Source of the DNA: Cymbidium sinense
Lineage: Eukaryota; Streptophyta; Magnoliopsida; Asparagales; Orchidaceae
Assembly (NCBI GenBank): GCA_021442155.1
Contig: CM038222.1
Coordinates: 57,813,266-57,877,265 of the forward strand
Direction: 5' to 3'
DNA: 64,000 bases
Shown here: positions 11,756 through 22,800 of the stretch, one piece after another
How the letters are laid out: every line of letters begins with the position of its first letter
Position numbering within the stretch: position 1 is the first letter of the stretch
The notes under the pieces: model-generated
Database searches by the model: none
Seen by the model: the letters and a program-made list of their open reading frames with translations, nothing else
Told to the model about the DNA's origin: nothing
Program-made: the position numbers and the translations under genes

Positions 11756-13940
11756 TTGAAGATACTTCAACGTGATAAAATTATAGAACTTCTTAATGCT
11801 AAGAAGAAAGATAAATTAGAAAATTGGATAAGGCACCCATATACTCCCTTCAAGCTTTTAAGAAGAAAACTGAGTCCAAGATCTTCTTGCTTTATCGATC
11901 TTAATCAAGTAAAAAGAAAATTGAGGTTCAACAGCTAAAAGTTGAACAAGAACAAATAAATGGACGTCTTATGGATCTTGAAATAAATCAAAAGACGCCC
12001 AATTCTTTTGATAACATAGAAGCTGATTCTTCTAATCAAGAACCAGGTTTCTTACAAAATATTCAAAAGGCAATATATCAGAAATGGTATATTTCCATTA
12101 AATTAATTATAAATAAAGAATTTATTTTACCAAATTTAACCGCTTCAATGGAGGAGCGATTTAAATTGTATTCAAGAAGGAATTATTCCTTCTAAATATT
12201 TTGAAAAAAGTCTAAAAGTCATGAGAATCTTAACAAATTCAATACAAATTATCAGTGTCAAGATGATGTTTGTATTCAAATGTCGTTTATTCTTGTTAAA
12301 AATTTAACACAACACATTATTTTGGGAACTCCATTTCTGCTCAAAATAATGCCTACCACTAGAATTGATGATACGGAAATACAGTATTTTCTTTGAAATA
12401 AAGAAATAACATTCCAGTTTATCACCAATCCTAAAGAAATTATCATAAATGAGATGAATAGACTTAAAAATAAGTCTATGCATATCAATTATTTACAAGA
12501 TGAAATTTCTACTTTAACTATTAAACAGCAAATTTCTTCCCCAAAAATACAAGAAAAAATACAGTATTGTCTCCATGAATTCCATAAGGAAGTCTGTGGT
12601 GATAACCCAATTATTTTCTAAGAAAGAAAAGTGCATGTAGTGGATCTCCCATACATTGATGATATCAATGAACGGGACATTCCCACTAAAGCTCGTCCTT
12701 GTCAAATGAATGAGCACTACCTTGCTTTATACAAAGGAGAGATTGCTGATTTATTAAATCAAGAAATAATTCGGCAATCCTATTCCTCTTGGAGCTGTAC
12801 CGCATTCTATGTTATAAATTCGGCAGAAAAAAAAGAGGAAGACCGCGACTTGTAATTAATTACAAGCCGTTAAACAAAGTTCTAAAATGGATCAGATATC
12901 CTATTCCCAATATGAGGGATTTATTAAATAGATTGCATAATTCAAAAATATTTTTAAAATTTGATTTAAAATCTGGATATTGGCAGATCCGAATCAAGGA
13001 TTCAGATTGCTACAAAACTACTTTTACCGTTCCTTTTGGTCATTATGAATGGAACGTAATGCCATTTGGGCTGAAAAATGCACCTTCTGAGTTTCAGCAT
13101 ATTATGAATAATATATTTAAAGACTATTTTAAATATATCTTAGTTTATATTGATGATGTTCTAGTGTTCTCAAACACTATTGACGAACACTTCAACCATT
13201 TAAAAATATTTAAATGGTTAATTTTAAAAAATGGATTAGTTATTTCTGAACCTAAAATAAAATTATTTCAAACTGAAATAAGATTTTTAGGCCATAATAT
13301 CTCTAATGCTTCTATTATTCCAATTAATAGAAGTATTGAATTTGCTAACAAATTTCCAGATATTATTTTAGAAAAATTAGAGATTCTTGGGAGCTCTCAA
13401 TTATGTAGCTGATTTTTATCATAATCTTGCCAAAGATGCCCCACTCTTGACTTGATTAAAAAGAATCCCCAAAGATGGTCGATACTCATACCTGGCACAA
13501 AATTAAAGAAAGAGTCAAAATCTTCCTTATCTTAATCGGACTCGATAGTTTCAAAATTGTTGGCCGATGCCTGGTTTATGGAGGTATCCTTAAGTAGTGA
13601 AAGAATTCTAAAGAAGAATTAGTTCGCTTTGTTTCTGATAGATGGAATCCTACTCAAGAAAAGTATTCCATTACCAAAAAAGAAATGCTTTCTGTTATTA
13701 AGTGTATCTCAAAATTCCAAGATGACTTACTCAATCAGCATTTCTTCTTACGTATTGAATGTTCTTCAGTTAAATACATCATTGAACAAGATGTTAAAAA
13801 TTTAATTTCAAAATAAATTTTTGCATCATGGCAGTCACAACTCTCTGTCTTCGATTTCGACATAGAATTCATTAAAGGTAATGAAAATTCTCTTCCTGAT
13901 TTTTTAACCAGAGAATTCTTGTAGGGACGATCAGGGGTGG
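11756..13940 (+). pseudogene. Protease, reverse transcriptase and RNase H region, unit 1
   Basis: Upstream coding blocks match units 2 and 3. The retropepsin active-site segment (DSGAD in unit 3) is scrambled here, reading GAGGAGCGATTT near 12150-12162. Reverse transcriptase is best preserved in 12789-13412: LVINYKPLNKV, FDLKSGYWQI, MPFGLKNAPSEFQ and catalytic YIDD at 13146-13157. RNase H-type sequence (13640-13925) follows after further breaks. This is the polymerase that copies the viral pregenomic RNA. Not functional as written. Confidence 0.85.
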
Positions 13941-13958
13941 ATCACCCCGCATGGAAGA

Positions 13959-14940
13959 ATGACTACTCCTAACTGAGGAGGTCCTTCTTTTCACGAGGAC
14001 GAGGCGCAATGGAAAAGATCCCAACTCAACTTGGCATCGACTTAAGACTTATCTATATGGTACATCCTCTTCAACTACGGTTGAAAAGGGTCAAACTAAA
14101 AGAGGCTACACCATCCCTCAAAGACAGAAGATGTGATCCGCTTTTCTTAAAGAAGTAAAAGAATATTATTGAAATCAATCTCGATTATTCAATAAATGTG
14201 GACTTTATTTGAAAGATATTTGGGAAACAACCCTTTCCCATTTGAATCCAATCTCACGAGAAAATTATGAAAAAATTCTATGAACTAAGATGTGTTGAAT
14301 TTAATCAAGTTCAAACGAACCATACTATTATGTATAGCAAATCGTTATACATAAAATTATTCATCAAAGTGAATGGGGTTTAACTCCATTCCAAGAAAAA
14401 ATATTTTTTATCTCCCACTAATCCACAATACTTGGAATTATCGGCAGGGTGCCATGATGAAAGCATTCTTCCTTATCAATGAAAAGAAGAAGCATTCTTG
14501 GATGTTCATCATGGACAAAGAAATTATTAACAAAGATCCTCCGGCATGGTTCTTCAGATGGTGGAATTACTTCGGAGCAGAACTTCACATTCTTCCGAAA
14601 TTAAAGAAATTTTAATGGATGGAAGTTCTAGATGCGCTATCAATCCCGGAAAATGATTCGGACAAAACCTTGCTCATTTCTTCATAACGCCAAATCCACG
14701 GATTTGAGTCGGAATGTTTCTCTTGGGAAGGACCCCTTTAATCAACTGGTCCTTCAAAGATAATTCCAAATTAAATGGTGGAACTCGATCAATATTGAAG
14801 ACAAGCTCAAACAGATCAAGGCCATCATTAAAACTTATAATGAAACATCGATTTCTCACAAATCTACTGATTTTGAGTTATCTCAAGTCCTCCGCCTATC
14901 AAAAGACGTTATCCTCATGAATGAGATTTAACATAGAACG
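13959..14940 (+). pseudogene. Second viral ORF, unit 1 (broken)
   Basis: Equivalent of the better-preserved ORF at 19545-20543. The ATG overlaps the end of the RNase H frame as it does there. Longest intact part is 14373-14615, with AFFLINEKKKHSWMFIMDKE and PAWFFRWWNYFGAEL. Function unknown. Confidence 0.7.
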
Positions 14941-15287
14941 CTCAAAAAAAAATCCACAAGATGCCAAGGTGTTCAATCATCCTATCTACCGCGACTTGGT
15001 CCTTCGACGATCGATGGAATCCATTGGAGACAATCAATGAATTCACCTCATTATTGATTCCCTTTGCCTTTACAAAGCAAAAGGAATACATTATTATCCC
15101 GCCACTGCCGGATCAAAGCGGATGGCGATCTCCGTGAATCTTCTTTACCTCATAAAGCATTCCTGAATTATTACTTTCCACCTCAAAAGTAACTGAATTA
15201 TTGCTTCCACTATTGGCAGAAATTATTCCGTCCACTTATTGTACATTTGCTTAGAGTCTAAGCAAAGTTTTCTTCTGCCTCCACTTC

Positions 15288-15412
15288 TATATAAGAAGGC
15301 TCATCTATGTATTCGCTTTTCTCTTCTCTTCTTCTTCTATTCTCCTCTGTAATCTCCTGTGTTCCTCTTACTTCCTGCTTTCTATCATCGTGTAAGTTTA
15401 AGTTTTAATAAA
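15288..15412 (+). promoter_or_regulatory. Pararetroviral promoter and poly(A) signal between units 1 and 2
   Basis: TATATAAG at 15288-15295 follows a CT-rich lead-in, and AATAAA lies at 15407-15412. The 125-bp TATA-to-poly(A) spacing fits the short terminal redundancy of pararetroviral pregenomic RNA. The same arrangement recurs at 20932-21055. No primer-binding site is seen here: unit 2 coding sequence begins about 50 bp after AATAAA. Confidence 0.7.
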
Positions 15413-15453
15413 GAAGTGTTTTATTTTCCCTGGTTGGTTTTAATGTTCCTCCT

Positions 15454-17340
15454 GTGTTCCCTGATTTATATTTTGAAAAAATGAGAGAAAGAAATAGTCA
15501 AGCCAAAGCAACTATTCCTTTCGTAGCATGGTTTTGCAGTTACTATGCTCAATCCACTCAAGTTGCTATTTTGACAACCAAAAAATGGCAAAATGAGCAA
15601 GGAAAAATTATTGAAGCATCCTATCCTCCATTAGTTGCAAAAATGGTAGATGATAAAACTTTAGAATTAGCGGCCTTCGAAAAAATTAGTTCTCATCCAC
15701 AAATTCTAAAGAAATTTATTATTATAATTAAACAACTTAATTATAGTAATAGTATACTTCAAATTATTGCTGAATATACTTTTAGCTTAGAATCTAAAAT
15801 TGATCAGCTGCTTAAACAAAAGGGTCCCGAAACTAGTAGAGCTTCAGAAAAAGCCCCTACCAGTTCAAATACTATTATTAGATCTTTTATTCAGCCACCT
15901 CTAAACTTCCTCTTAAGTTTGGACCTTCTTAAGACATTCAGAATTTGATTCTAAATTTAAAAGACAAGTATGTAGGAGCTCTGGAAGATACCAGCGAATA
16001 GGATGAAGATTCTATTGAATCATTAACTGAATCTGATCAAGATAATATTGAAAAAATTCAAACTCTTTTTCAAAATTTATAGGATTCTCATCCTTCTTTT
16101 GATGTCCAGAAGATTTTTTATCCTAAGAAAACTATGGATAAACACTACTATAAAAAACCATCACCTCCAGATTTATTATTTGAGGAGGATACCAATTTCG
16201 TTGGAAATTCCTATGATGGAAATTCCCTTTATGAATGGAATATTGATGGTATGATAGAGCATCAGGTCATTCATACTCTTCATAGAATGCTCATGTATGC
16301 TACTTCTATTCATTCTAGGTTTCAAGCTTTAGCTAAACCTCATATTGTCACTAGAGCCATAATTTCAGGATTTTCTGGTACCCTGAAAGGATGGTGGGAT
16401 AATTTCTTACTATTCAACAAAGAGAAGATCTCCTTAGTGAAATCGACTTAAGCACTAAAGATCTTCCTAAAGAACAGCAAAAGCCAAATGAAAATGTTGT
16501 CTATACTCTTATTCAAACGATTGTAGATCATTTTCCTGGATCTGTTGGAGATCAAGGAGAAAAAACTAGATCCATACTCCAAAAATTAAGGTGTCCATCC
16601 TTAACCCACTTTCGTTGGTATAAAGATATAATCCTAGCTCGTGTCATGACACTTTATGATGCGAATAGCCTTCATTGGAAGCAAAAAATTTATTGAAGGT
16701 CTTTCTAACCTTTTTTCTGAAAAGGTTAAGGCTTCTCTTCGCAATTATGATGGAGCCATTCCATATGAAATACTCACATATGAAAATCTCATTAATGCCT
16801 ATATTAAAACAGGATTAACTATTTATTCTGATCTTAAATTAAAAGATCAGATGAAAAGAGAACGTCTACTGACGCTTGGAGAATTCTGTGAATAATTCAA
16901 CTGTGATCCTCAGGTACGTCCTTTCTCTTCAAAGCCTAAGGGGAAACCTAAAAAGATTGGTTTTCCTAAGCATAAAAAATCACGTCATAAAAAATGTGAA
17001 AAATTCACACATAAGTCCAAGCACTCTCATCCCTCCTGTTCTAAAACCAAAGAGGCTAGAGAAATAAAATGCTATAAATGTGGCCATACAGGTCATTACG
17101 CTAACAGATGCAGTGTCAAGAAGAAGTTAGATGAACTTCAAATTGATGAAGGGTTAAGACAAACCCTTATGAAGATTATGATTACATCTTCTGCATCTGA
17201 AAAAAAATCTGAAGAAGAAACTATATTTCTTCATCCTCATCTTCATCGAGATCGATAAATCTAATCTGGTAAATCCCGCCAACTGTAGATTATTATAAAA
17301 TATTATTAATATGTGCCTTTTACTCTCACTCATGAAAAAA
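15454..17340 (+). pseudogene. Truncated polyprotein start and capsid domain, unit 2
   Basis: Starts abruptly inside the linker: the block TGATTTATATTTTGAAAAA (15462-15480) also occurs in unit 1 at 9909-9927, so everything upstream of that is deleted. The first 164 codons are open (15454-15948). Capsid sequence continues with frame changes to a zinc knuckle CYKCGHTGHYANRC at 17070-17111. The acidic serine tail after it is damaged. Confidence 0.8.
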
Positions 17341-19558
17341 AACTAATTAACTAACTTTAGCACAAGTTGAAGATACTTCAACCCGTGATAAAATTATAGA
17401 ACTTCTTAATGATAAGAAGAAAGATAAATTAGAAAAATTGGAGTATAAGGCACCCATATACTCCCTTTATGAAGCTTTTAAGAAGAGAACTGATTCCAGT
17501 ACATCTTCTTCAATTTCTTTATTAGATCTTAAATCTAAAGTAAAGCAACTGAAAATTGAGGTTCAACAGCTAAAAGTTGAACAAGAATAAATAAATGGAC
17601 GTCTTATGGATCTTGAAATAAATCAGAAGACGCCTAATTCTTTTGATAACATAGAAGCTGATTCTTCTAATCAAGAATCAGGTTTCTTACAAAATATTCA
17701 AAAGGCAATATATCAGAAATGGTATATTTCCATTAAATTAATTATAAATAAAGAATTTATTTTACCAAATTTAACCACTCTAGTTAACAGTGGAGCAGAT
17801 TTAAGTTGTATTCAAGAAGGAATTATTCCTTCTAAATATTTTAAAAAAACCAGCCAGCGTCTAAAAGCCGCTGATGGGGAATCTTTACAAATTCAATACA
17901 AATTATCATCGATGCTGTCAAGATGATGTTTGTATTCAAATGTGTATGTTAAAAATTTAACACAATACATTATTTTGGGAACTCCATTTCGCCAAAATAA
18001 TGCTATCACTAGAATTGATGATACGAAATACGTGTTTTCTTTGGAATAAAAAATCACATTTTATCACCAATCCTAAAGAAATTATCATAAATGAGATGAA
18101 TAGACTTAAAATAAGTCTATGCATATCAATTATTTACAAGAAGAAATTTCTACTTTAACTATTAAACAGCAAATTTCTTTCCCAAAAATACAAGAAAAAA
18201 TACAGTATTGTCTCCATGAATTCCATAAAGAAGTCTGTGGTGATAACCCAATTGCTTTCTGGGAAAGAAAAGTGCATGTAGAGGATCTCCCATACATTGA
18301 TAATTTCAATGAACGGGATATTCCCACTAAAGCTCATCCTTGTCAAATGAACGAGCACTACCTTACTTTATGCAAAGGAGAGATCCGATTTATGAAAGGA
18401 ATAATTAAATCCTATTCCTCTTGAGTCGCATGCATTCTACGTTATGAATTCGACAGAAAAAGAAAGAGGAAGACCGCGACTTGTAATTAATTACAAGCCG
18501 TTAAACAAAGTTCTAAAATGGATCAGATATCCTATTCCCATGAGGATTTATTAAATAGATTGCATAATACAAAATCTTTTCAAAATTTGATTTAAAATCT
18601 AGATATTGCATCCAATCAAGGATTGATTGCTACAAAACTACTTTTACGTTTTTTGGTCATTAATGGAACGTAATGCCATTTAAAAAAATGCTCGAAGTTT
18701 CGATATTATGAATAATATATTTAAAGACTATTTTAAATATATCTTAATTTACATTGATGATGTTCTAGTGTTCTCAAACACTATTGACGAACACTTCAAC
18801 CATTTAAAATATTTAAATGGTTAATTTTAAAAAATGGATTAGTTATCAACCTAAAATAAAATTATTTTAAATCGAAATAAAATTTTAGCCATAATATCTC
18901 TAATGCTTCTATTATTCTTAATAAGTATTGAATTTGCTAACAAATTTTGATATTAGATAAAAATCAGTTGCAGAGATTCTTGGGAGCTCTCAATTATGTA
19001 GCTGATTTATATCATAATCTTGCCAAAGATGAAGCCTCACTCTTTGATAGATTAAAAAAGAATCCCCGATGGTTCCGACATACATTAATGCAAAATTAAA
19101 GAAAGAGTCAAAAATCTTCTTTGTCTTAATCGGAGAATAGTTTCAAAATTATTGAAACCGATGCCTGGTCCTATGGAGGTTCAAGAAAGAATTCTAAAGA
19201 AGAATTAGTTCGCTTTATTTCTGGTAGATGGAATCCTACTCAAGAAAAGTATTCCATTATCAAAAAAGAAATGTTTTCTGTTATTAAGTGCATCTCAAAA
19301 TTCCAAGATGACTTACTCAATCAGCATTTCCTCTTGCATATTGATTGTTCTTCAGTCAAATACATCATTGAACAAGATGTTAAAAATTTAGTTTCAAAAC
19401 AAATTTTTGTATCATGGCATTCACAACTCTCTGTCTTTGATTTCGACATAGAATTCATTAAAGGTAATGAAAAATCTCTTCCTGATTTTCTAACCAGAGA
19501 ATTCTTGCAAGGACGATCAGGGGTGGATCACCCCGTATGGAAGAATGACCACACCTAA
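17340..19558 (+). pseudogene. Protease, reverse transcriptase and RNase H region, unit 2
   Basis: The retropepsin motif reads NSGAD (Asn codon AAC at 17786-17788) where unit 3 has DSGAD, so the catalytic Asp is lost by a G-to-A change. Reverse transcriptase is heavily broken upstream of YIDD (18750-18761). RNase H is open in 19271-19558, including FLTREF near its end. This frame ends 14 bases after the ATG of the next ORF. Confidence 0.85.
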
Positions 19559-20543
19559 CCGAGGAGGTCCTTCTTTTCATGGAGGACGCGGTCGAGGCCG
19601 CACCAATGAAAAGATTGCCAACTCAACATGGCATCGATCTAAGACTTATCTATATGGTACATCCTCTTCAACTCAAAGAAGGGTCAAACTAAAAAAGAGG
19701 CTACACCATCCCTCAAAGATGTCGTACGGATCTGTTTACTTTCTTAAAGAAGTAAAACAGAATATTATTGAAATCAATCCCTCATATTATTCAATAAATA
19801 ATCCGTGAACTTTATTTGAAAGATATTTGGGAAACAACCCTTTCCCATTTGAATCCAATCTCATAAGAAAAAATTATGAAAAAATTCTAACACAACTAAA
19901 ATGTGTTGAATTTAATCATGTTCGTGATCAAATGAACCATACTATTATGTATAACAAATGCGTTATACATAAAATTATTCATCAAACTGAATGGGGTTTA
20001 ACTCCATTCCAAGAAAAAAATATTTTTTTATCTCCAACTAATCCACAATACAGGATTGGCGTGAATTACTGGTGTTATGTCCAGGCCATGATGAAAGCAT
20101 TCTTCCTTATCAATGAAAAGAAGAAGCATTCTTGGATGTTCATCATGGACAAAGAAATTATTAACAAAGATCCTCCGGCATGGTTCTTCAGATGGTGGAA
20201 TTACTTCGGAGCAGAACTTCACATTCTTCCAGAGCCAATTAAAGAAATTTTTAATAGCTGGATGGAAGCAGCCCCTAGAATGCGGGCTATCAATCCCAAG
20301 AAAATAATTCAAGGATAAAACCTTGCTCATTTCTTCACCGACTGCCAAATCCCCTGGTTTTGGAGCTGGAATGTTTCTCTCGGGAAGGACCCCTTTAATC
20401 AACTGGTCCTTCAAAGACAATTCCAAATTAAATGGTGGAACTTGATCAATATTGAAGACAAGCTCAAACAGATCAAGGTCATCATTAAAACTTATAATGA
20501 AACTTCGATTCCTCATAAATCTGATTTTGAGTTATCTGGATGA
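19545..20543 (+). pseudogene. Second viral ORF, unit 2, 332 codons with two internal stops
   Basis: One reading frame runs from ATG 19545 to TGA 20541-20543, broken only by TGA at 19806-19808 and TAA at 20316-20318. The same position in unit 1 reads CAA, so the second stop is a C-to-T change. The ATG lies inside the end of the RNase H frame (14-base overlap). The N-terminus is Gly/Arg-rich (GGPSFHGGRGRGR), suggesting nucleic-acid binding. The middle has AFFLINEKKKHSW and PAWFFRWWNYFG and is rich in Trp. The product is not recognised; several endogenous caulimovirids carry a downstream ORF of unknown role. Confidence 0.7.
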
Positions 20544-20931
20544 AGTCCGCCTATCAAAGACGTTATCCTCATGAGAATGAGATTCAACATAAGGAACAAA
20601 AAAAATCTAATAAGATCACCAGGTGTTCAATCACCCTATCTACATCTGTGACAGTGTCGACGTGGAATCCATTCGAGACAATCAATGAATTCCAGCCTCA
20701 ATTATTGATTCCCTTTGCCTTTACAGCGCAAAAGGAATGCATTATTATCTCCACTGCACTTTACTTCTGGATCAAAAGCGGATGGCGATCTCTGGGAATC
20801 TTCTTTACACTCATAGCATTCCCATTATTACATTGTTACTTTCCACCTCAAAAAAACTAAATTATTCTTACTGATTATTCGTCACTTATTGTACATTTGC
20901 TAGAGTCAAGCAAATTTTCTTCCTCCACTTC

Positions 20932-21055
20932 TATATAAGGAGGCTTGGTCTTTGTATTCGGGTTCGCTTTTCTCTTCTTCTTCTATTCTCCTCTCAGAAT
21001 CTCCTATGTTCCTCCCGCTTCGCTTCGTCACATCGTAAGTTTAAGTTTTAATAAA
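20932..21055 (+). promoter_or_regulatory. Pararetroviral promoter and poly(A) signal between units 2 and 3
   Basis: TATATAAG at 20932-20939 and AATAAA at 21050-21055, repeating the unit 1/2 junction. Here the leader keeps its primer-binding site 48 bp downstream. Confidence 0.7.
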
Positions 21056-21102
21056 GAAGTATTTTATTTTCCCTGGTTGGTTTTAATTTTCCTGGTTTCA
21101 AT

Positions 21103-21114
21103 TGGTATCAGAGC
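21103..21114 (+). promoter_or_regulatory. tRNA-Met primer-binding site
   Basis: TGGTATCAGAGC is complementary to the 3' end of plant initiator tRNA-Met, the standard primer for minus-strand synthesis in caulimovirids. It is followed at once by coding sequence from inside the capsid-linker region, so the normal leader and 5' ORF are deleted in unit 3. Confidence 0.85.
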
Positions 21115-22800
21115 TTTCAAAAAAATTAGTTCTGATCCACAAATTCTAAAGGAATTTATTACTATAATTAAACCACTTAATTATAGTAATAGTATACTTC
21201 AAATTATTGCTGAACATCTTTTTAGCTTAGAATCTAAAATTGATCAGCTTAAACAAAGGGTCCCAAACGTAGAGCTTCAAAAAAAGCCCCTACCAGTTCA
21301 AATTCTATTATTAGACCTTTTATTCAGCCACCTCCTAAACTTCCTCTTAAGTTTGGACCTTCTTCTGAAGACATTCAGAATTTGATTCTAAATTTAAAAG
21401 ACAAGTATGTAGGAGCTCTGGAAGATACCAGTGAATCGGATGAAGATTCTATTGAATCATCAACCGAATATGATCAAGATAATATTGAAAAAATTCAAAC
21501 TCTTTTTCAAAATTTACAGGATTCTCATCCTTCTTTTGATGTCCAGAAGATTTCTTATCCTAAGAAAACTATGGATAAACACTACTATAAAACCATCACC
21601 TCGATTTATTATTTGAGGAGGATACCAATTTGGAAATTCTTATGATGGAAATTCCCTTTATGAATGGAATATTGGTATGATGATCAGTCATTCATACTCT
21701 TCATAGAATGCTCATGTATGCTACTTCTGTTCATTCTAGGTTTCAAGTTTTAGCTAAACCTCATATTATCACTAGAGCCATAATTTCAGGATTTTTTGGT
21801 ACCCTGAAAGGATGGTGGGATAATTTTCTTACTATTCAACAAAGAGAAGATCTCCTTAGTGAAATCGACTTAAGCACTAAAGATCTTCCTAAAGAATAGC
21901 AAAAGCCAAATGAAAATGCTGTCTACACTCTTATTCAAATGATTGTAGATCATTTTGCTGGATCTGTTGGAGATCAAGGAGAAAAAACTAGATCCTTACT
22001 CCAAAAATTAAGGTGTCCATCCTTAACCCATTTTCGTTGGTATAAAGATATATTCTTTCGTCATGACACTTTATGATGCTAATAGCCTTCATTGGAAGCA
22101 AAATTCATTGAAGGTCTTCCTAACCTTTTTTTAAAAAGGTTAAGGCTTCTCTTCACAATTATAATGGAGTCATTCCATATGAAACACTCACATATGGAAA
22201 TCTAATTAATGACTGTATTAAAATAGGATTAACTATTTGTTCTGATCTTAAATTAAAAGATCAGATGAAAAGAGAACGTCTACTTGAGCGCAAACAGCTT
22301 GGAGAATTCTGTGAATAATTCAACTGTGATCCTCAGGTACATCCTTTCTCTTCAAAGCCTAAGGGGAAACCTAAAAAGATTGGTTTTCCTAAGCATAAAA
22401 AATCACGTCATAAAAAACATGAAAAATTCACACATAAGTCCAAGCACTCTCGTCCCTCTGGTTCTAAAACCAAAGAGGCTAGAGAAATAAAATGCTATAA
22501 ATGTGGCCGTACAGGTCATTACGCTAACAGATGCAGTGTCAAGAAGAAGTTGGATGAACTTCAAATTGATGAAGGGTTAAGACAAACCCTTATGAAGATT
22601 ATGATTACATCTTCTGCATCTGAAAAGGAATCTGAAGAAGAAGACTATATTTCTTCATCCTCATCTTCATCAGATTCTGATAAATCTAACTATTGCAAAT
22701 CGCCAACTGTAGATTATTATAAAAATATTATTATTTGTCTTTTTTTACTCTCACTCACGAGCAAAACCAACTAATTAAACTTTTAGCACAAGTTGAAGAT
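21115..22800 (+). pseudogene. Truncated capsid region, unit 3
   Basis: Begins at a junction in an A-rich block (TTTCAAAAAAATTAGTT), a sequence also present inside the linker of units 1 and 2, so the deletion is larger than in unit 2. Capsid blocks continue (21708-21899, 22284-22490) to CYKCGRTGHYANRC at 22493-22534 and the acidic serine-rich tail (22550-22774). Confidence 0.8.

Noticed and set aside
12514..12717. Minus-strand frames repeated in the viral units (also 18130-18358, 23539-23736, 20028-20516)
   Set aside because: Antisense of well-supported polymerase and second-ORF coding sequence.
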